A DNA stretch of 64,000 bases, from assembly GCF_036090055.1 (NCBI RefSeq), contig NZ_CP107970.1, positions 994,501 through 1,058,500 on the forward strand, given 5' to 3'. The translations under genes were made by a program, and so were the position numbers. The notes under the pieces were generated by a model. That model ran no database searches. It had not been told where the DNA came from and worked only from the letters and a program-made list of their open reading frames with translations. Shown piece by piece: positions 49,205 to 57,326 of this stretch. The DNA is from Nocardioides sp. NBC_00368 (GTDB taxonomy: Bacteria; Actinomycetota; Actinomycetes; Propionibacteriales; Nocardioidaceae). Every line of letters starts with the position of its first letter. Position 1 is the stretch's first letter.

Positions 49205-50544
49205 CCAACATCATCGAACGACTGACCGAGGTGCCGCGAGGCCGGGGCCGGCGGCGTACGCAGGTGCCGGCCGCGATCGCGGGCACCGAGCGGCCATCGG
49301 GGCCCAGCCTGCGGTCCAAGTGGGCGGCGCTGCCGATCGCGCTGGTGGTGATGTGCGGGCTGCTGCTGGTCTCCGAGGTCGCCGCGCCCGACACCAAGCT
49401 GGTGACCGCGAGCTTCCCGCAGGCGGTGAGCATCTACGAGGGCTCCGACGTGGTCATCATGGGCGTCAAGGTCGGCAAGGTCGCCTCGCTGGAGCCGAAG
49501 GGCGACCACGTGGACGCGGTGATCGAGTACGAGAGCGACTACAAGCTGCCCGAGGATGTGAAGGCGGCGATCGTGACGCCGACGCTGGTCGCGGACCGGT
49601 TCGTGCAGCTGACGCCGGCCTACACCGGCGGGCCGGCCCTGGCCGACGGCGGTGAGATCCCGATCGAGCGCACCGCGGTGCCGGTCGAGCTCGACCGGAT
49701 CTATGCCAGCCTCTCCGAGCTGACCACGGCGCTGGGACCCAACGGGGCCAACAAGAACGGGGCGCTCAGCGACGTGCTGCGGGAGGGCGCCGACGCCCTG
49801 GAGGGCAACGGCAAGATCGGCAACCAGGCGATCGCCGACATGTCCGAGGCGGCCCAGGTGCTCGGCGGCAACTCCGAGCAGCTGTTCAGCACCCTCTCCC
49901 AGCTCTCCGAGGTGACCAGGACGCTGGCGAGGAACGACGACACGACCGAGAAGTTCCTCACCGACCTCTCGACCGTCTCCACGCAGCTGGCGGGGGAGAG
50001 CGACGAGCTCGACCAGGCGCTCGCCGCGATCGCGCAGGCGGTCAAGGTGACCAAGTCCTTCGTGGAGAACAACCGCGACGCCCTCGTCGGCGACGTCAAG
50101 GAGCTCAACAAGACGCTCAACATCCTGGCCAAGGAGAAGGAGACCCTGGGCACCGTGGTCGACCTGGCCCCGCTGGGCATCGGCAACCTGGCCGAGTCCT
50201 TCGACCCCGCCTCCGGCTCGGTCGGCTTCCGGCTGCAGGTGGGCCCGATCGGCTCGGACCTGTCCAACATCCTCTGCATGGTCGTCGAGAACGACCAGAT
50301 CCCGGGCGCCAAGGAGATCTGCGCGCTGTTCAAGGCGCTGTTGCCGACCGGGTCGACCGCTCCGGCCGGTCAGGCGCTCACCGAGGGCAGCGCGCCCACC
50401 GACCGCGACACCGACACCGGGCTGCCGCTCGACACCGGCACCCAGGCCAAGCAGCCGGAGGTGGAGCCCGAGGTGGTCACCCAGGGCGGCATCACCGAGC
50501 TCAGCGGCTCGCTCCAGGAACTGATGTCGGGAGGCAAGAGATGA
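49201..50544 (+). CDS. mce4D: Mce4D
   Basis: A 447-residue Mce protein. A basic N-terminal cytoplasmic stretch (RGRGRRRTQVPAAIAGTERP) precedes the membrane helix (ALPIALVVMCGLLLVSEVAA). The MCE domain follows (FPQAVSIYEGSDVVIMGVKV and TPTLVADRFVQLTPAY), then a helical region and a C-terminal low-complexity, Pro/Thr/Asp-rich tail (TDRDTDTGLPLDTGTQAKQP) typical of Mce D proteins. It overlaps mce4C and mce4E by four bases each. Confidence 0.92.
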   Translation: MTNIIERLTEVPRGRGRRRTQVPAAIAGTERPSGPSLRSKWAALPIALVVMCGLLLVSEVAAPDTKLVTASFPQAVSIYEGSDVVIMGVKVGKVASLEPKGDHVDAVIEYESDYKLPEDVKAAIVTPTLVADRFVQLTPAYTGGPALADGGEIPIERTAVPVELDRIYASLSELTTALGPNGANKNGALSDVLREGADALEGNGKIGNQAIADMSEAAQVLGGNSEQLFSTLSQLSEVTRTLARNDDTTEKFLTDLSTVSTQLAGESDELDQALAAIAQAVKVTKSFVENNRDALVGDVKELNKTLNILAKEKETLGTVVDLAPLGIGNLAESFDPASGSVGFRLQVGPIGSDLSNILCMVVENDQIPGAKEICALFKALLPTGSTAPAGQALTEGSAPTDRDTDTGLPLDTGTQAKQPEVEPEVVTQGGITELSGSLQELMSGGKR

Positions 50545-51902
50545 GGCGCCTGTGGGCCGCTGCGGCGATGCTCGGCATCGTCGCCGTGGCGAGCGGATGC
50601 GGCGTACAGGCCTACGACCTGCCGCTTCCCGGCAAGGAGGTCGGCGAGGGTGACGGCTACGTCGTCACCGCGGAGTTCAACGACGTCGTCGACGTGGTGC
50701 CGCGCACCAAGGTGATGGCCAACGACGTGCCGGTCGGCCAGGTCGACAAGGTCGAGCGGGAGGGCTGGCACGCCAAGGTCACCATGACCATCCGTAAGAA
50801 CATCGAGCTTCCGGCCGATGCGCTGGCCAACGTACGCCAGACCAGCCTGCTGGGGGAGAAGTACATCGCCCTGGTGGCCCCCGAGGGGTCTACCGTCGCC
50901 AGCGCCGGCAGGCTGGGCGACGGCGCGACCATCGGCCTCGACCGCACCAACCGCAACCCCGAGGTCGAGGAGGTGCTCGGCGCGCTCTCCTTCCTGCTGG
51001 CGGGTGGCGGCGTCGGTCAGCTGAAGACGATCAGCGACGAGCTCAACACGATGATGGACGGGCGCACCGGGGACATGCGGGCGCTGCTGGGCAACCTGGA
51101 GACCACGGTCGCCTCGCTCAACCAGCAGAAGGGCTCGATCATCAAGGCGATGGAGCAGGTGGACCGGCTGACCCGCACCCTGAACAAGGAGTCCAAGTCC
51201 ATCGAGGCGGCGATCGACTCCTTCGGGCCGGCCCTCGAGGTGCTCCGCCAGCAGCACGCCGACCTGCTGAAGATGATGAAGGCGCTCGACCGGCTCGGCG
51301 TGGTGGCGACCCGGGTGATCAACCAGAGCGGCGCCAACCTGACCACCGCGCTGGACGAGCTGGCGCCGACGCTGCGCGAGCTCGCCGACGCCGGTGACTC
51401 GCTGCCCCGGGGCCTGATGATGGCGGCCAGCTTCCCGTTCCCCGAGAACGCCTCGGGGCTGGCGATGGGCGACTACTCCAACGCGCTGTTCCACATGGAC
51501 CTCGACCTCGGCAAGCTGGTCGGCAGCCTCACCAACGGTGAGTCGCCCGGCCTGCTGCCCCAGGTCTTCCAGATCTGCCTGTCCTACTCCAAGGGCTGCG
51601 AGGCGATCCAGCCGCTGGCCAAGGCGCTGTGCGACCTGACCAACATGCAGATCACGTGCTCCGTGGTCGGCAAGGAGGACACCGCGTCCAAGCCGGGCGA
51701 GAAGACGCCCAAGCTGCCCGACATGTCCGACCTGCTGCCCAAGAGCTCGACCTCGACCTCGACCAAGACGCCGGGGCTCGAGGGTCTGGTCCCCGAGATC
51801 GCCGAGGGTCTCTCGGCGCCGGCGGACACCGACTCGCCCACGGCCGAGCCGACCACCGGAGGCCTGCTGGGCCTCCTCGGACTGCTGGGAGGCGGCAGCT
51901 GA
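50541..51902 (+). CDS. mce4E: Mce4E, lipoprotein subunit
   Basis: A 453-residue Mce protein with a lipoprotein signal peptide (AAAMLGIVAVASGC, lipidated Cys about residue 20), as is standard for the fifth Mce protein. MCE domain: VVPRTKVMANDVPVGQVDKV and VRQTSLLGEKYIALVAP. A helical section follows, with two cysteines (QICLSYSKGCEAIQPLAKAL) and a Ser/Thr/Pro-rich tail. Its stop shares one base with the mce4F start. Confidence 0.93.
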   Translation: MRRLWAAAAMLGIVAVASGCGVQAYDLPLPGKEVGEGDGYVVTAEFNDVVDVVPRTKVMANDVPVGQVDKVEREGWHAKVTMTIRKNIELPADALANVRQTSLLGEKYIALVAPEGSTVASAGRLGDGATIGLDRTNRNPEVEEVLGALSFLLAGGGVGQLKTISDELNTMMDGRTGDMRALLGNLETTVASLNQQKGSIIKAMEQVDRLTRTLNKESKSIEAAIDSFGPALEVLRQQHADLLKMMKALDRLGVVATRVINQSGANLTTALDELAPTLRELADAGDSLPRGLMMAASFPFPENASGLAMGDYSNALFHMDLDLGKLVGSLTNGESPGLLPQVFQICLSYSKGCEAIQPLAKALCDLTNMQITCSVVGKEDTASKPGEKTPKLPDMSDLLPKSSTSTSTKTPGLEGLVPEIAEGLSAPADTDSPTAEPTTGGLLGLLGLLGGGS

Positions 51903-53179
51903 TGACACGGAGCGTACGCAACAAGCTGGTCGTCTTCCTGGTGCTCGCCGCGGTCGGGATCTTCTACGTCTCGGCCGCCTACCTCGGGGTCGTCGACCGG
52001 GTCCTGGGCCGCCACGTGGACGTCTCGGTCGACCTGCCGGCCTCGGGCGGGCTCTACGTCGGCAGCGAGGTCAACTACCGCGGCATCAGCATCGGCCGGG
52101 TGGCCTCGATGACCGTCACCGACGAGGGCGTACGCGCCGGGCTGCAGCTCGATCCCGGCACCCAGGTGCCGAGGGACGCGAAGGTGGAGGTGCACAACCT
52201 GTCGGCGGTGGGGGAGCAGTACGTCAACTTCATCCCTGAGTCCGCCTCCGGGCCCTACCTCGCCGAGGGTGACGTCGTGACCGCCGGGCCCGAGTCGATG
52301 CCCGGCACGACCGACGAGCTGCTCACCGAGCTCAACAGCTTCACCACCTCGATCAACGGCGAGGACCTGAGCACCGTGGTCGCCGAGCTCGGCACGCTGT
52401 TCCGCGGCAACGCCGAGAACCTGCGTACGTTGCTCGACTCGGGCTCCACGCTCGTCGACGAGGCCTCGGCCCACCGACGCGAGACCATCCGCCTCCTCAA
52501 CACCAGCCAGACGGTGCTCCAGACGCAGAAGGAGCACAGCGGCGACATCCGCGAGTTCGCCAAGGGGCTCGAGGAGGTCACCGCCACGCTCGACAAGCGC
52601 GACCCGGAGCTCCGCGAGATCCTGCAGGGCGGCGAGGCGACGGCCGTCCAGGTGCAGTCGCTGCTCGACGGGCTGCAACCGCTGCTGCCGGTCTTCCTGG
52701 CCAATCTCAGCACCGTGAACGAGGTGCTCACCGCCCGGCTGCCCGCCATCGAGCAGACCCTGGTGACCTTCCCGCGTGTCGTCGCGACAGGGTTTACCGG
52801 CTCGCCCGGTGACGGCTACGGTCACCTGTCGATGGGCTACGTCTACACCACACCGCCGTGCCAGGAGGGCTACAAGCCCGCCGACCAGTGGATCCCCGGC
52901 ACCGTGATGGAGGACCAGCCGCTCTACCCGGCCAAGTGCACCGACGAGCGCGCCCAGCCCGGCTACGAGGGCGACAACCCGATCATGCAGCGCGGCGTCA
53001 ACATGGTGCCGAAACCCGAAGGCGTCGGAAAGTACGTGACGACCTACGACCCGAAGACCGGGCGCACCCAGCTCCCCGACGGAAAGACGGTCACGATGTC
53101 CACCCCGACCGATGACGGAGGCCTCGTCTCCGCCCTGTCCGACGACTCCTGGCGATCGATGATCCTGGGAGAGGAGTGA
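51902..53179 (+). CDS. mce4F: Mce4F
   Basis: A 425-residue last Mce protein. N-terminal helix (LVVFLVLAAVGIFYVSAAYL), MCE domain (ASGGLYVGSEVNYRGISIGR and VHNLSAVGEQYVNFIPES), a helical section, then a C-terminal region with cysteines (YTTPPCQEGYKPADQW; YPAKCTDERAQPGYEG) and a flexible end. The frame opens far upstream inside mce4E, but the ATG at 51902 gives the family start MTRSVRNKLVVF. Confidence 0.93.
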   Translation: MTRSVRNKLVVFLVLAAVGIFYVSAAYLGVVDRVLGRHVDVSVDLPASGGLYVGSEVNYRGISIGRVASMTVTDEGVRAGLQLDPGTQVPRDAKVEVHNLSAVGEQYVNFIPESASGPYLAEGDVVTAGPESMPGTTDELLTELNSFTTSINGEDLSTVVAELGTLFRGNAENLRTLLDSGSTLVDEASAHRRETIRLLNTSQTVLQTQKEHSGDIREFAKGLEEVTATLDKRDPELREILQGGEATAVQVQSLLDGLQPLLPVFLANLSTVNEVLTARLPAIEQTLVTFPRVVATGFTGSPGDGYGHLSMGYVYTTPPCQEGYKPADQWIPGTVMEDQPLYPAKCTDERAQPGYEGDNPIMQRGVNMVPKPEGVGKYVTTYDPKTGRTQLPDGKTVTMSTPTDDGGLVSALSDDSWRSMILGEE

Positions 53180-53184
53180 TCCGA

Positions 53185-53757
53185 ATGAGTTCTGAGAACC
53201 CCCTCGAGGTCAAGCTCTCCCTCGCCAGACTGGGCCGGGTCAACACCGTGCTCGCGGCGCTCGTGGTGGTCCTGGTCGTCCTGGCGGCGGCCGTGTTCAT
53301 CGGCGGCGCCCGGGTGCTGCCCTGGACGACGCCCGCCGAGGCCGCGGCCGCCGACTACGACGAGGTGAAGGCGGTGGCCGAGGACGGCGTGATCGCGTTC
53401 CTCGATGTCGACTACCGCGACATGGACCCGCGGATCCAGGCGGTCAAGGAGATCTCGACCGGCACCTTCGGCAAGGAGTACACCGCCATCGCCGAGCAGA
53501 TCCGGCAGGCCGCGATCCCCGCCCAGACCATCTCCAAGGGCAAGGTCAAGCAGGTCGGCATCCGGGCGATCGGGTCGAAGAGCGCGGTCGTGCTGGTCGC
53601 CGTCGACTCGGTCGTCACCAGCAGCCAGACCGCCGAGCTGAAGAAGAGCGACACCTGCCCCTACGACGGTGCGCGGTGCTCGAAGTACCGCTTCAAGGTG
53701 TCGCTGGCCAAGACGAAGGACGGATGGCGCATGTCCGACCTGGCAGGAGTCAACTGA
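53185..53757 (+). CDS. Mce-associated membrane protein (Mam4A-like)
   Basis: A 190-residue protein with one N-terminal helix (TVLAALVVVLVVLAAAVFIG) and an extracytoplasmic alpha-beta domain resembling Mce-associated proteins that follow mce operons in mycobacteria (FLDVDYRDMDPRIQAVKEIS; RAIGSKSAVVLVAVDSVVTS). The end contains a Cys pair (CPYDGARC). GAGGAG lies before the ATG at 53185; a GTG nine bases earlier is less likely. It is thought to stabilise the importer. Confidence 0.88.
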   Translation: MSSENPLEVKLSLARLGRVNTVLAALVVVLVVLAAAVFIGGARVLPWTTPAEAAAADYDEVKAVAEDGVIAFLDVDYRDMDPRIQAVKEISTGTFGKEYTAIAEQIRQAAIPAQTISKGKVKQVGIRAIGSKSAVVLVAVDSVVTSSQTAELKKSDTCPYDGARCSKYRFKVSLAKTKDGWRMSDLAGVN

Positions 53758-53847
53758 TGAGCGAGCGTCAGCGAGTGAACAATGGGATCCTCATCGGGCC
53801 GCGTCCGTACCATGGCGCGTGCGCTACGGCTACGACCGGAGCGAGGT

Positions 53848-53874
53848 CGAGCGGCGAGCTTGCTCGTCCGCTCG
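53848..53874 (+). terminator. Hairpin in the gap after the first Mce-associated gene
   Basis: CGAGCGGCGAGC pairs with GCTCGTCCGCTCG (12 bp with one bulged T, loop TT). The whole 160-base gap (53758-53917) is rich in GCGAGC-type words and holds no convincing gene. Confidence 0.45.
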
Positions 53875-53917
53875 CGCCGAGCGAGGGAGTTACTGGGCGA
53901 AGCGCAGAGGCGGTCCG

Positions 53918-54754
53918 ATGACAGGCGTACGAGCGAACGGGTCGGTCTCCACCGGCCAGAAGGAGTGCCCCTTCTGCGCGGAGACGATCAAGGCCGCCGC
54001 GATCAAGTGCCGCTACTGCGGGTCCGACCTGCTGCCACCGGCCGAGGACGAGAAAGAACCCCAGGACGTACGTGACGAGGTCGCTGCTCCGGAGGACGCG
54101 GAGACCGAAGCAGAGCCTCAGGCTGAGGTTGAGGGTAAGGCTGAGAACGAGGAGCGCGCGGGGTTCGCCGAGCGGTGGCTGGGCGACGGGAGCTGTGTGC
54201 TGACGGCCGTTCTCGGCGTACTCGTCCTGGTGGCCGGCGGTGTCCTGTGGCTGGCCGTCGACATGGTGTCGAAGGACGATGTCGCGCCGGGAGGCGAGCT
54301 GACCGCGGCCGGATCCAGGGCGGCGATCATGGAGCACTCGGTCGGGCTGGCCCAGACGGTGATGTCCTACCAGGCCGCCAGCGCGGAGAAGGACATCGCC
54401 GCCGCGAAGAAGCTGATGACGCCGGCGATGCAGAAGGAGTACGACAAGACGCTGCCCGGCGAGGACAAGCGCAAGGAGCAGGCCGAACTCGGGATCAAGG
54501 TCGACGCCGAGGTGGCGCCGCTCTCCGAGGAAGGGGCGAAGGCCGCCGAGGAGGGCAAGGCCTGCGTCGACGAGGACTGCGCCGCCTCGATCATCTCCGC
54601 CACCGAGGAGTCCGCGAAGGTGCTGCTCTTCGTCAACCAGAGCGCGACCGCGCCGAAGACGAAGAACACCGTGGTCAGCCCGACCTGGGAGGTGCTGACG
54701 CTGGTCAAGGACGACGGCGGCTGGCTGATCTCCGAGATGAAGGCCGCCTCCTAG
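53918..54754 (+). CDS. Zinc-ribbon protein with Mce-associated-like extracytoplasmic domain
   Basis: A 278-residue protein with three parts: an N-terminal zinc ribbon (CPFCAETIKAAAIKCRYCGS, two Cys pairs), an acidic linker (about 45-80), and a membrane helix (CVLTAVLGVLVLVAGGVLWL). The outer domain of about 150 residues ends in TWEVLTLVKDDGGWLISEMK, like the C-terminus of Mce-associated proteins. The ribbon would lie in the cytoplasm. Its position right after the mce operon suggests a role with the importer. The start at 53918 is the first ATG giving the ribbon; the longer frame upstream is repeat DNA. Confidence 0.82.
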   Translation: MTGVRANGSVSTGQKECPFCAETIKAAAIKCRYCGSDLLPPAEDEKEPQDVRDEVAAPEDAETEAEPQAEVEGKAENEERAGFAERWLGDGSCVLTAVLGVLVLVAGGVLWLAVDMVSKDDVAPGGELTAAGSRAAIMEHSVGLAQTVMSYQAASAEKDIAAAKKLMTPAMQKEYDKTLPGEDKRKEQAELGIKVDAEVAPLSEEGAKAAEEGKACVDEDCAASIISATEESAKVLLFVNQSATAPKTKNTVVSPTWEVLTLVKDDGGWLISEMKAAS

Positions 54755-54831
54755 GTCGAGACGGAGCCCGAGACGAAGGGGCCTAGTCTCAGCATGAGGT
54801 CCCTCCGGGGGCGTCACTGTCCCTGATATGG

Positions 54832-54845
54832 TAGAACGTGTTCTA
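54832..54845. promoter_or_regulatory. KstR operator upstream of the oxidoreductase-fdxD-hsd4A unit
   Basis: TAGAACGTGTTCTA fits the KstR consensus with perfect TAGAAC/GTTCTA arms. It lies 23 bases before the start of the oxidoreductase gene. Confidence 0.85.
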
Positions 54846-54868
54846 GTTTCACTGCTCGAGGAGGGCAC

Positions 54869-55345
54869 ATGGCCGGCTCACGCCAGTCCGTACAGCTGAC
54901 CGAGGCGGAGATCGAGGAGTTCCTCGGCTCGCAGATGAAGGTGCAGGTCGCGACCGTCGGTCCCGACGGTGCGCCGCACCTGACCACGCTGTTCTACGTG
55001 CTCGACGAGGGCAGGATCGTCTTCTGGACCTACGGGTCCTCGCAGAAGGTCCGCAACCTGCGCCGCGACCCCCGGGTCACCTGCCTGGTCGAGGACGGCG
55101 TCGACTACTTCGAGCTGCGCGGGGTGAGCATCACCGGCAAGGCGCGGCTCGTCGAGGACTACGACGAGATCAAGGGCATCGGGTCGCGGGTGATGACCCG
55201 GATGGCCGGCGGTGCGGATCTGGGTGAGCTCGGCGAGGAGCTGGTGTCCAAGCAGGCCCACAAGCGCGTCGGCATCGTCATCGAGCCCGACAAGGTCGCA
55301 AGCTGGGACCATCGCAAGCTGGGCGCGCTGCCCGGTCAAGGCTGA
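54869..55345 (+). CDS. Pyridoxamine-phosphate-oxidase-fold flavin/F420 enzyme
   Basis: A 158-residue split-barrel protein of the PPOX superfamily, which binds FMN or F420. Family parts are KVQVATVGPDGAPHLTTLFY, RIVFWTYGSSQKVRNLRRDP and RVTCLVEDG. GAGGAGGGC precedes the ATG. The KstR site just upstream and the ferredoxin and Hsd4A genes downstream place it in steroid breakdown, but its reaction is unknown. Some relatives reduce unsaturated ketones with F420, which would fit. Confidence 0.85.
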   Translation: MAGSRQSVQLTEAEIEEFLGSQMKVQVATVGPDGAPHLTTLFYVLDEGRIVFWTYGSSQKVRNLRRDPRVTCLVEDGVDYFELRGVSITGKARLVEDYDEIKGIGSRVMTRMAGGADLGELGEELVSKQAHKRVGIVIEPDKVASWDHRKLGALPGQG

Positions 55346-55376
55346 CTTCGATGATGACGAGGACAAGGAGACGGAC

Positions 55377-55571
55377 ATGGCAAAGGTGATCGCGGACTTC
55401 GACCTGTGCGAGTCCAACGGGATGTGCGAGTCGTTCGCTCCCGACGTGTTCGAGATCGACGACGACGACTACCTGCAGATCGCGGACCCGACGGTGACCG
55501 ACGAGAACCGCGACCGCGTCGAGCAGGCCGTGGCCGGCTGCCCCAAGGCAGCCCTGAGAATCGAGGAGTAG
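55377..55571 (+). CDS. fdxD: Ferredoxin, FdxD-like
   Basis: A 64-residue ferredoxin of the 3Fe-4S/4Fe-4S type. The cysteine pattern is CESNGMC then, after about 40 residues, CPKAAL, lacking the second Cys of a full 4Fe-4S motif, as in ferredoxins that serve cytochromes P450. The ATG at 55377 follows AAGGAG. It precedes hsd4A by seven bases. In M. tuberculosis, fdxD (Rv3503c) has the same neighbour, hsd4A (Rv3502c), beside the mce4 operon. Confidence 0.88.
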   Translation: MAKVIADFDLCESNGMCESFAPDVFEIDDDDYLQIADPTVTDENRDRVEQAVAGCPKAALRIEE

Positions 55572-55577
55572 CCCCGC

Positions 55578-56465
55578 GTGAGCGTTGACCTGACAGGCAA
55601 GATCGCGATCGTCACCGGTGCCGGAGCCGGCCTCGGGCGCGCCGAGGCGGTCGCCCTGGCCCGCGCCGGCGCCCGGGTGGTGCTCAACGACCTGCCCGGT
55701 GCCGCCGAGGACGCGGCCGAGGAGATCCGTGGGTTCGGCGGCGAGGCGGTGATCGCGGCCGGTGACGTGAGCGAGCGTGCCACCGCCGACGCGATGATGG
55801 CCGCCGCCGTCGACGGGCTCGGTGGCCTCGACATCGTGGTCAACAACGCGGGCATCACCCGCGACAAGATGCTCTTCAACATGTCCGACGAGGAGTTCGA
55901 CCTCGTCGTACGCGTCCACCTCCGTGGCCACTTCCTGCTGACCCGCAACGCCTCGGCCCACTGGCGCTCCGTCGCCAAGTCGACGGGCACGCCGGTCGAC
56001 GCCGCGGTGGTGAACACCTCCTCGGAGGCGTTCCTCTCCGGGCCTCCCGGGCAGGCCAACTACGGTGCCGCGAAGGCGGGGATCACCGCCCTGACGATGT
56101 CGACGGCCCGCTCGATGGGCCGTTCCGGCGTACGCGCCAACGCGATCTGCCCGCGGGCGGCGACCGCGATGACCGAGGGCGTGCTCTCGGGGGACTCCTA
56201 CGGCCCCGAGCACGTGGCTCCGCTGGTCACCTACCTCGCCTCACCGGCCGCCGCCGCGATCACCGGGCAGGTCTTCGTCGTCTACGGCGGGATGATCGCG
56301 GTCCTGGCGCCGCCGACGGTGGCCGAGCGCTTCGACAACGCCGCCTGGGACCTGGACTCGCTCGACAAGCAGGTCGGTGGCTGGTTCGCCGACCGCGACC
56401 CGGCGGCCGGGTTCTCGGCCGACTCGATCATGCAGCTCAAGCTGAAGGACCAAGAGGAGCAGTGA
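55578..56465 (+). CDS. hsd4A: SDR dehydrogenase, Hsd4A-like (17-beta-hydroxysteroid / side-chain hydroxyacyl dehydrogenase)
   Basis: A 295-residue SDR, GTG start. The NAD-binding loop is VTGAGAGLGRAEAVAL, then NDLPG, VNNAGITRDKM and the catalytic YGAAK with Ser in VVNTSSEAFL. The C-terminus extends past the core (AWDLDSLDKQVGGWFADRDP), as in the MFE-2/Hsd4A group. It probably oxidises the hydroxyl of steroid side-chain acyl-CoAs during beta-oxidation. It is in the KstR-controlled unit with fdxD, and its stop shares one base with the next SDR. Confidence 0.87.
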   Translation: MSVDLTGKIAIVTGAGAGLGRAEAVALARAGARVVLNDLPGAAEDAAEEIRGFGGEAVIAAGDVSERATADAMMAAAVDGLGGLDIVVNNAGITRDKMLFNMSDEEFDLVVRVHLRGHFLLTRNASAHWRSVAKSTGTPVDAAVVNTSSEAFLSGPPGQANYGAAKAGITALTMSTARSMGRSGVRANAICPRAATAMTEGVLSGDSYGPEHVAPLVTYLASPAAAAITGQVFVVYGGMIAVLAPPTVAERFDNAAWDLDSLDKQVGGWFADRDPAAGFSADSIMQLKLKDQEEQ

Positions 56466-57223
56466 TGGCACGTCTCGAGGGCAAGATCGCGATCGTCACC
56501 GGTGGTGCGCAGGGGCAGGGGGCCGCGATCGCCCGCGCCTTCGTGTCCGAGGGTGCCAAGGTGGTGATCGCCGACGTGGCCGACGAGCCCGGCAAGCTGC
56601 TCGCCGAGGAGCTGGGGGAGTCTGCGCTCTTCGTGCACCACGACGTGAGCTCGGAGGAGTCCTGGACGTCGCTGGTGGCCGAGACCGGTGCTGCGTACGG
56701 TCCGGTCAACGTGCTGGCCAACAACGCCGGCATCCTCCGTTTCGGCGAGATCCTGACCCAGCCCGTCGAGGAGTTCGAGCTGCTGTGGCGGGTCAACACC
56801 CTCGGCTGCTTCCTCGGGATGCGCTCGGTGATCACGACGATGAAGGACCACGGTGGCGGCTCGATCATCAACGCCTCCTCGATCGAGGGCCTGGCCGGGA
56901 TGGCGTTCGTAGCCGGCTACACCTCCACCAAGTTCGCCATCCGTGGCATGACCAAGGCCGCCGCCCTCGAGCTCGGCCCCAGCGGCATCCGGGTCAACTC
57001 CGTACACCCCGGCATGATCGACACCTCCATGACCCGCGGCGTCGGCGCCGACGACGCCGCCATGGAGTTCGGCGCCTCGAAGGTCGCCCTCAAGCGCGTC
57101 GGCCACCCCGCGGACATCGCCCCGCTCTACGTCTACCTCGCCTCCGACGAGTCGAGCTTCGTCACAGGCGCCGAGATCGCCATCGACGGCGGTGCCACCG
57201 CCACCCACGCCTTCGGCGGCTGA
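56465..57223 (+). CDS. SDR dehydrogenase, 3-alpha(20-beta)-hydroxysteroid dehydrogenase type
   Basis: A 252-residue SDR with VTGGAQGQGAAIARAF at the cofactor site, then ANNAGILRF and SSIEGLAGMAFVAGYTSTK holding the catalytic Ser and Tyr. RVNSVHPGMIDTSMTR near the substrate site closely resembles actinobacterial 20-beta-hydroxysteroid dehydrogenases. The ATG at 56465 is preferred over the GTG three bases earlier. It is translationally coupled to hsd4A. The exact position on the steroid that it oxidises is unknown. Confidence 0.85.
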   Translation: MARLEGKIAIVTGGAQGQGAAIARAFVSEGAKVVIADVADEPGKLLAEELGESALFVHHDVSSEESWTSLVAETGAAYGPVNVLANNAGILRFGEILTQPVEEFELLWRVNTLGCFLGMRSVITTMKDHGGGSIINASSIEGLAGMAFVAGYTSTKFAIRGMTKAAALELGPSGIRVNSVHPGMIDTSMTRGVGADDAAMEFGASKVALKRVGHPADIAPLYVYLASDESSFVTGAEIAIDGGATATHAFGG

Positions 57224-57326
57224 CCGCGGCCGAGGCATGGGTGAGTCGGCCACGTCACGAGCCGGACTCCGGCATACTGCGGTCGAAGGTTTCAGTCAGC
57301 GGGGACGAACCGAAGGCCATCACAAC

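Noticed and set aside
53757..53921. Short rightward open frame starting at the stop of the Mce-associated gene
   Set aside because: The product (MSERQRVNNGILIG...) lies in repeat-rich DNA with no hydrophobic or conserved pattern.
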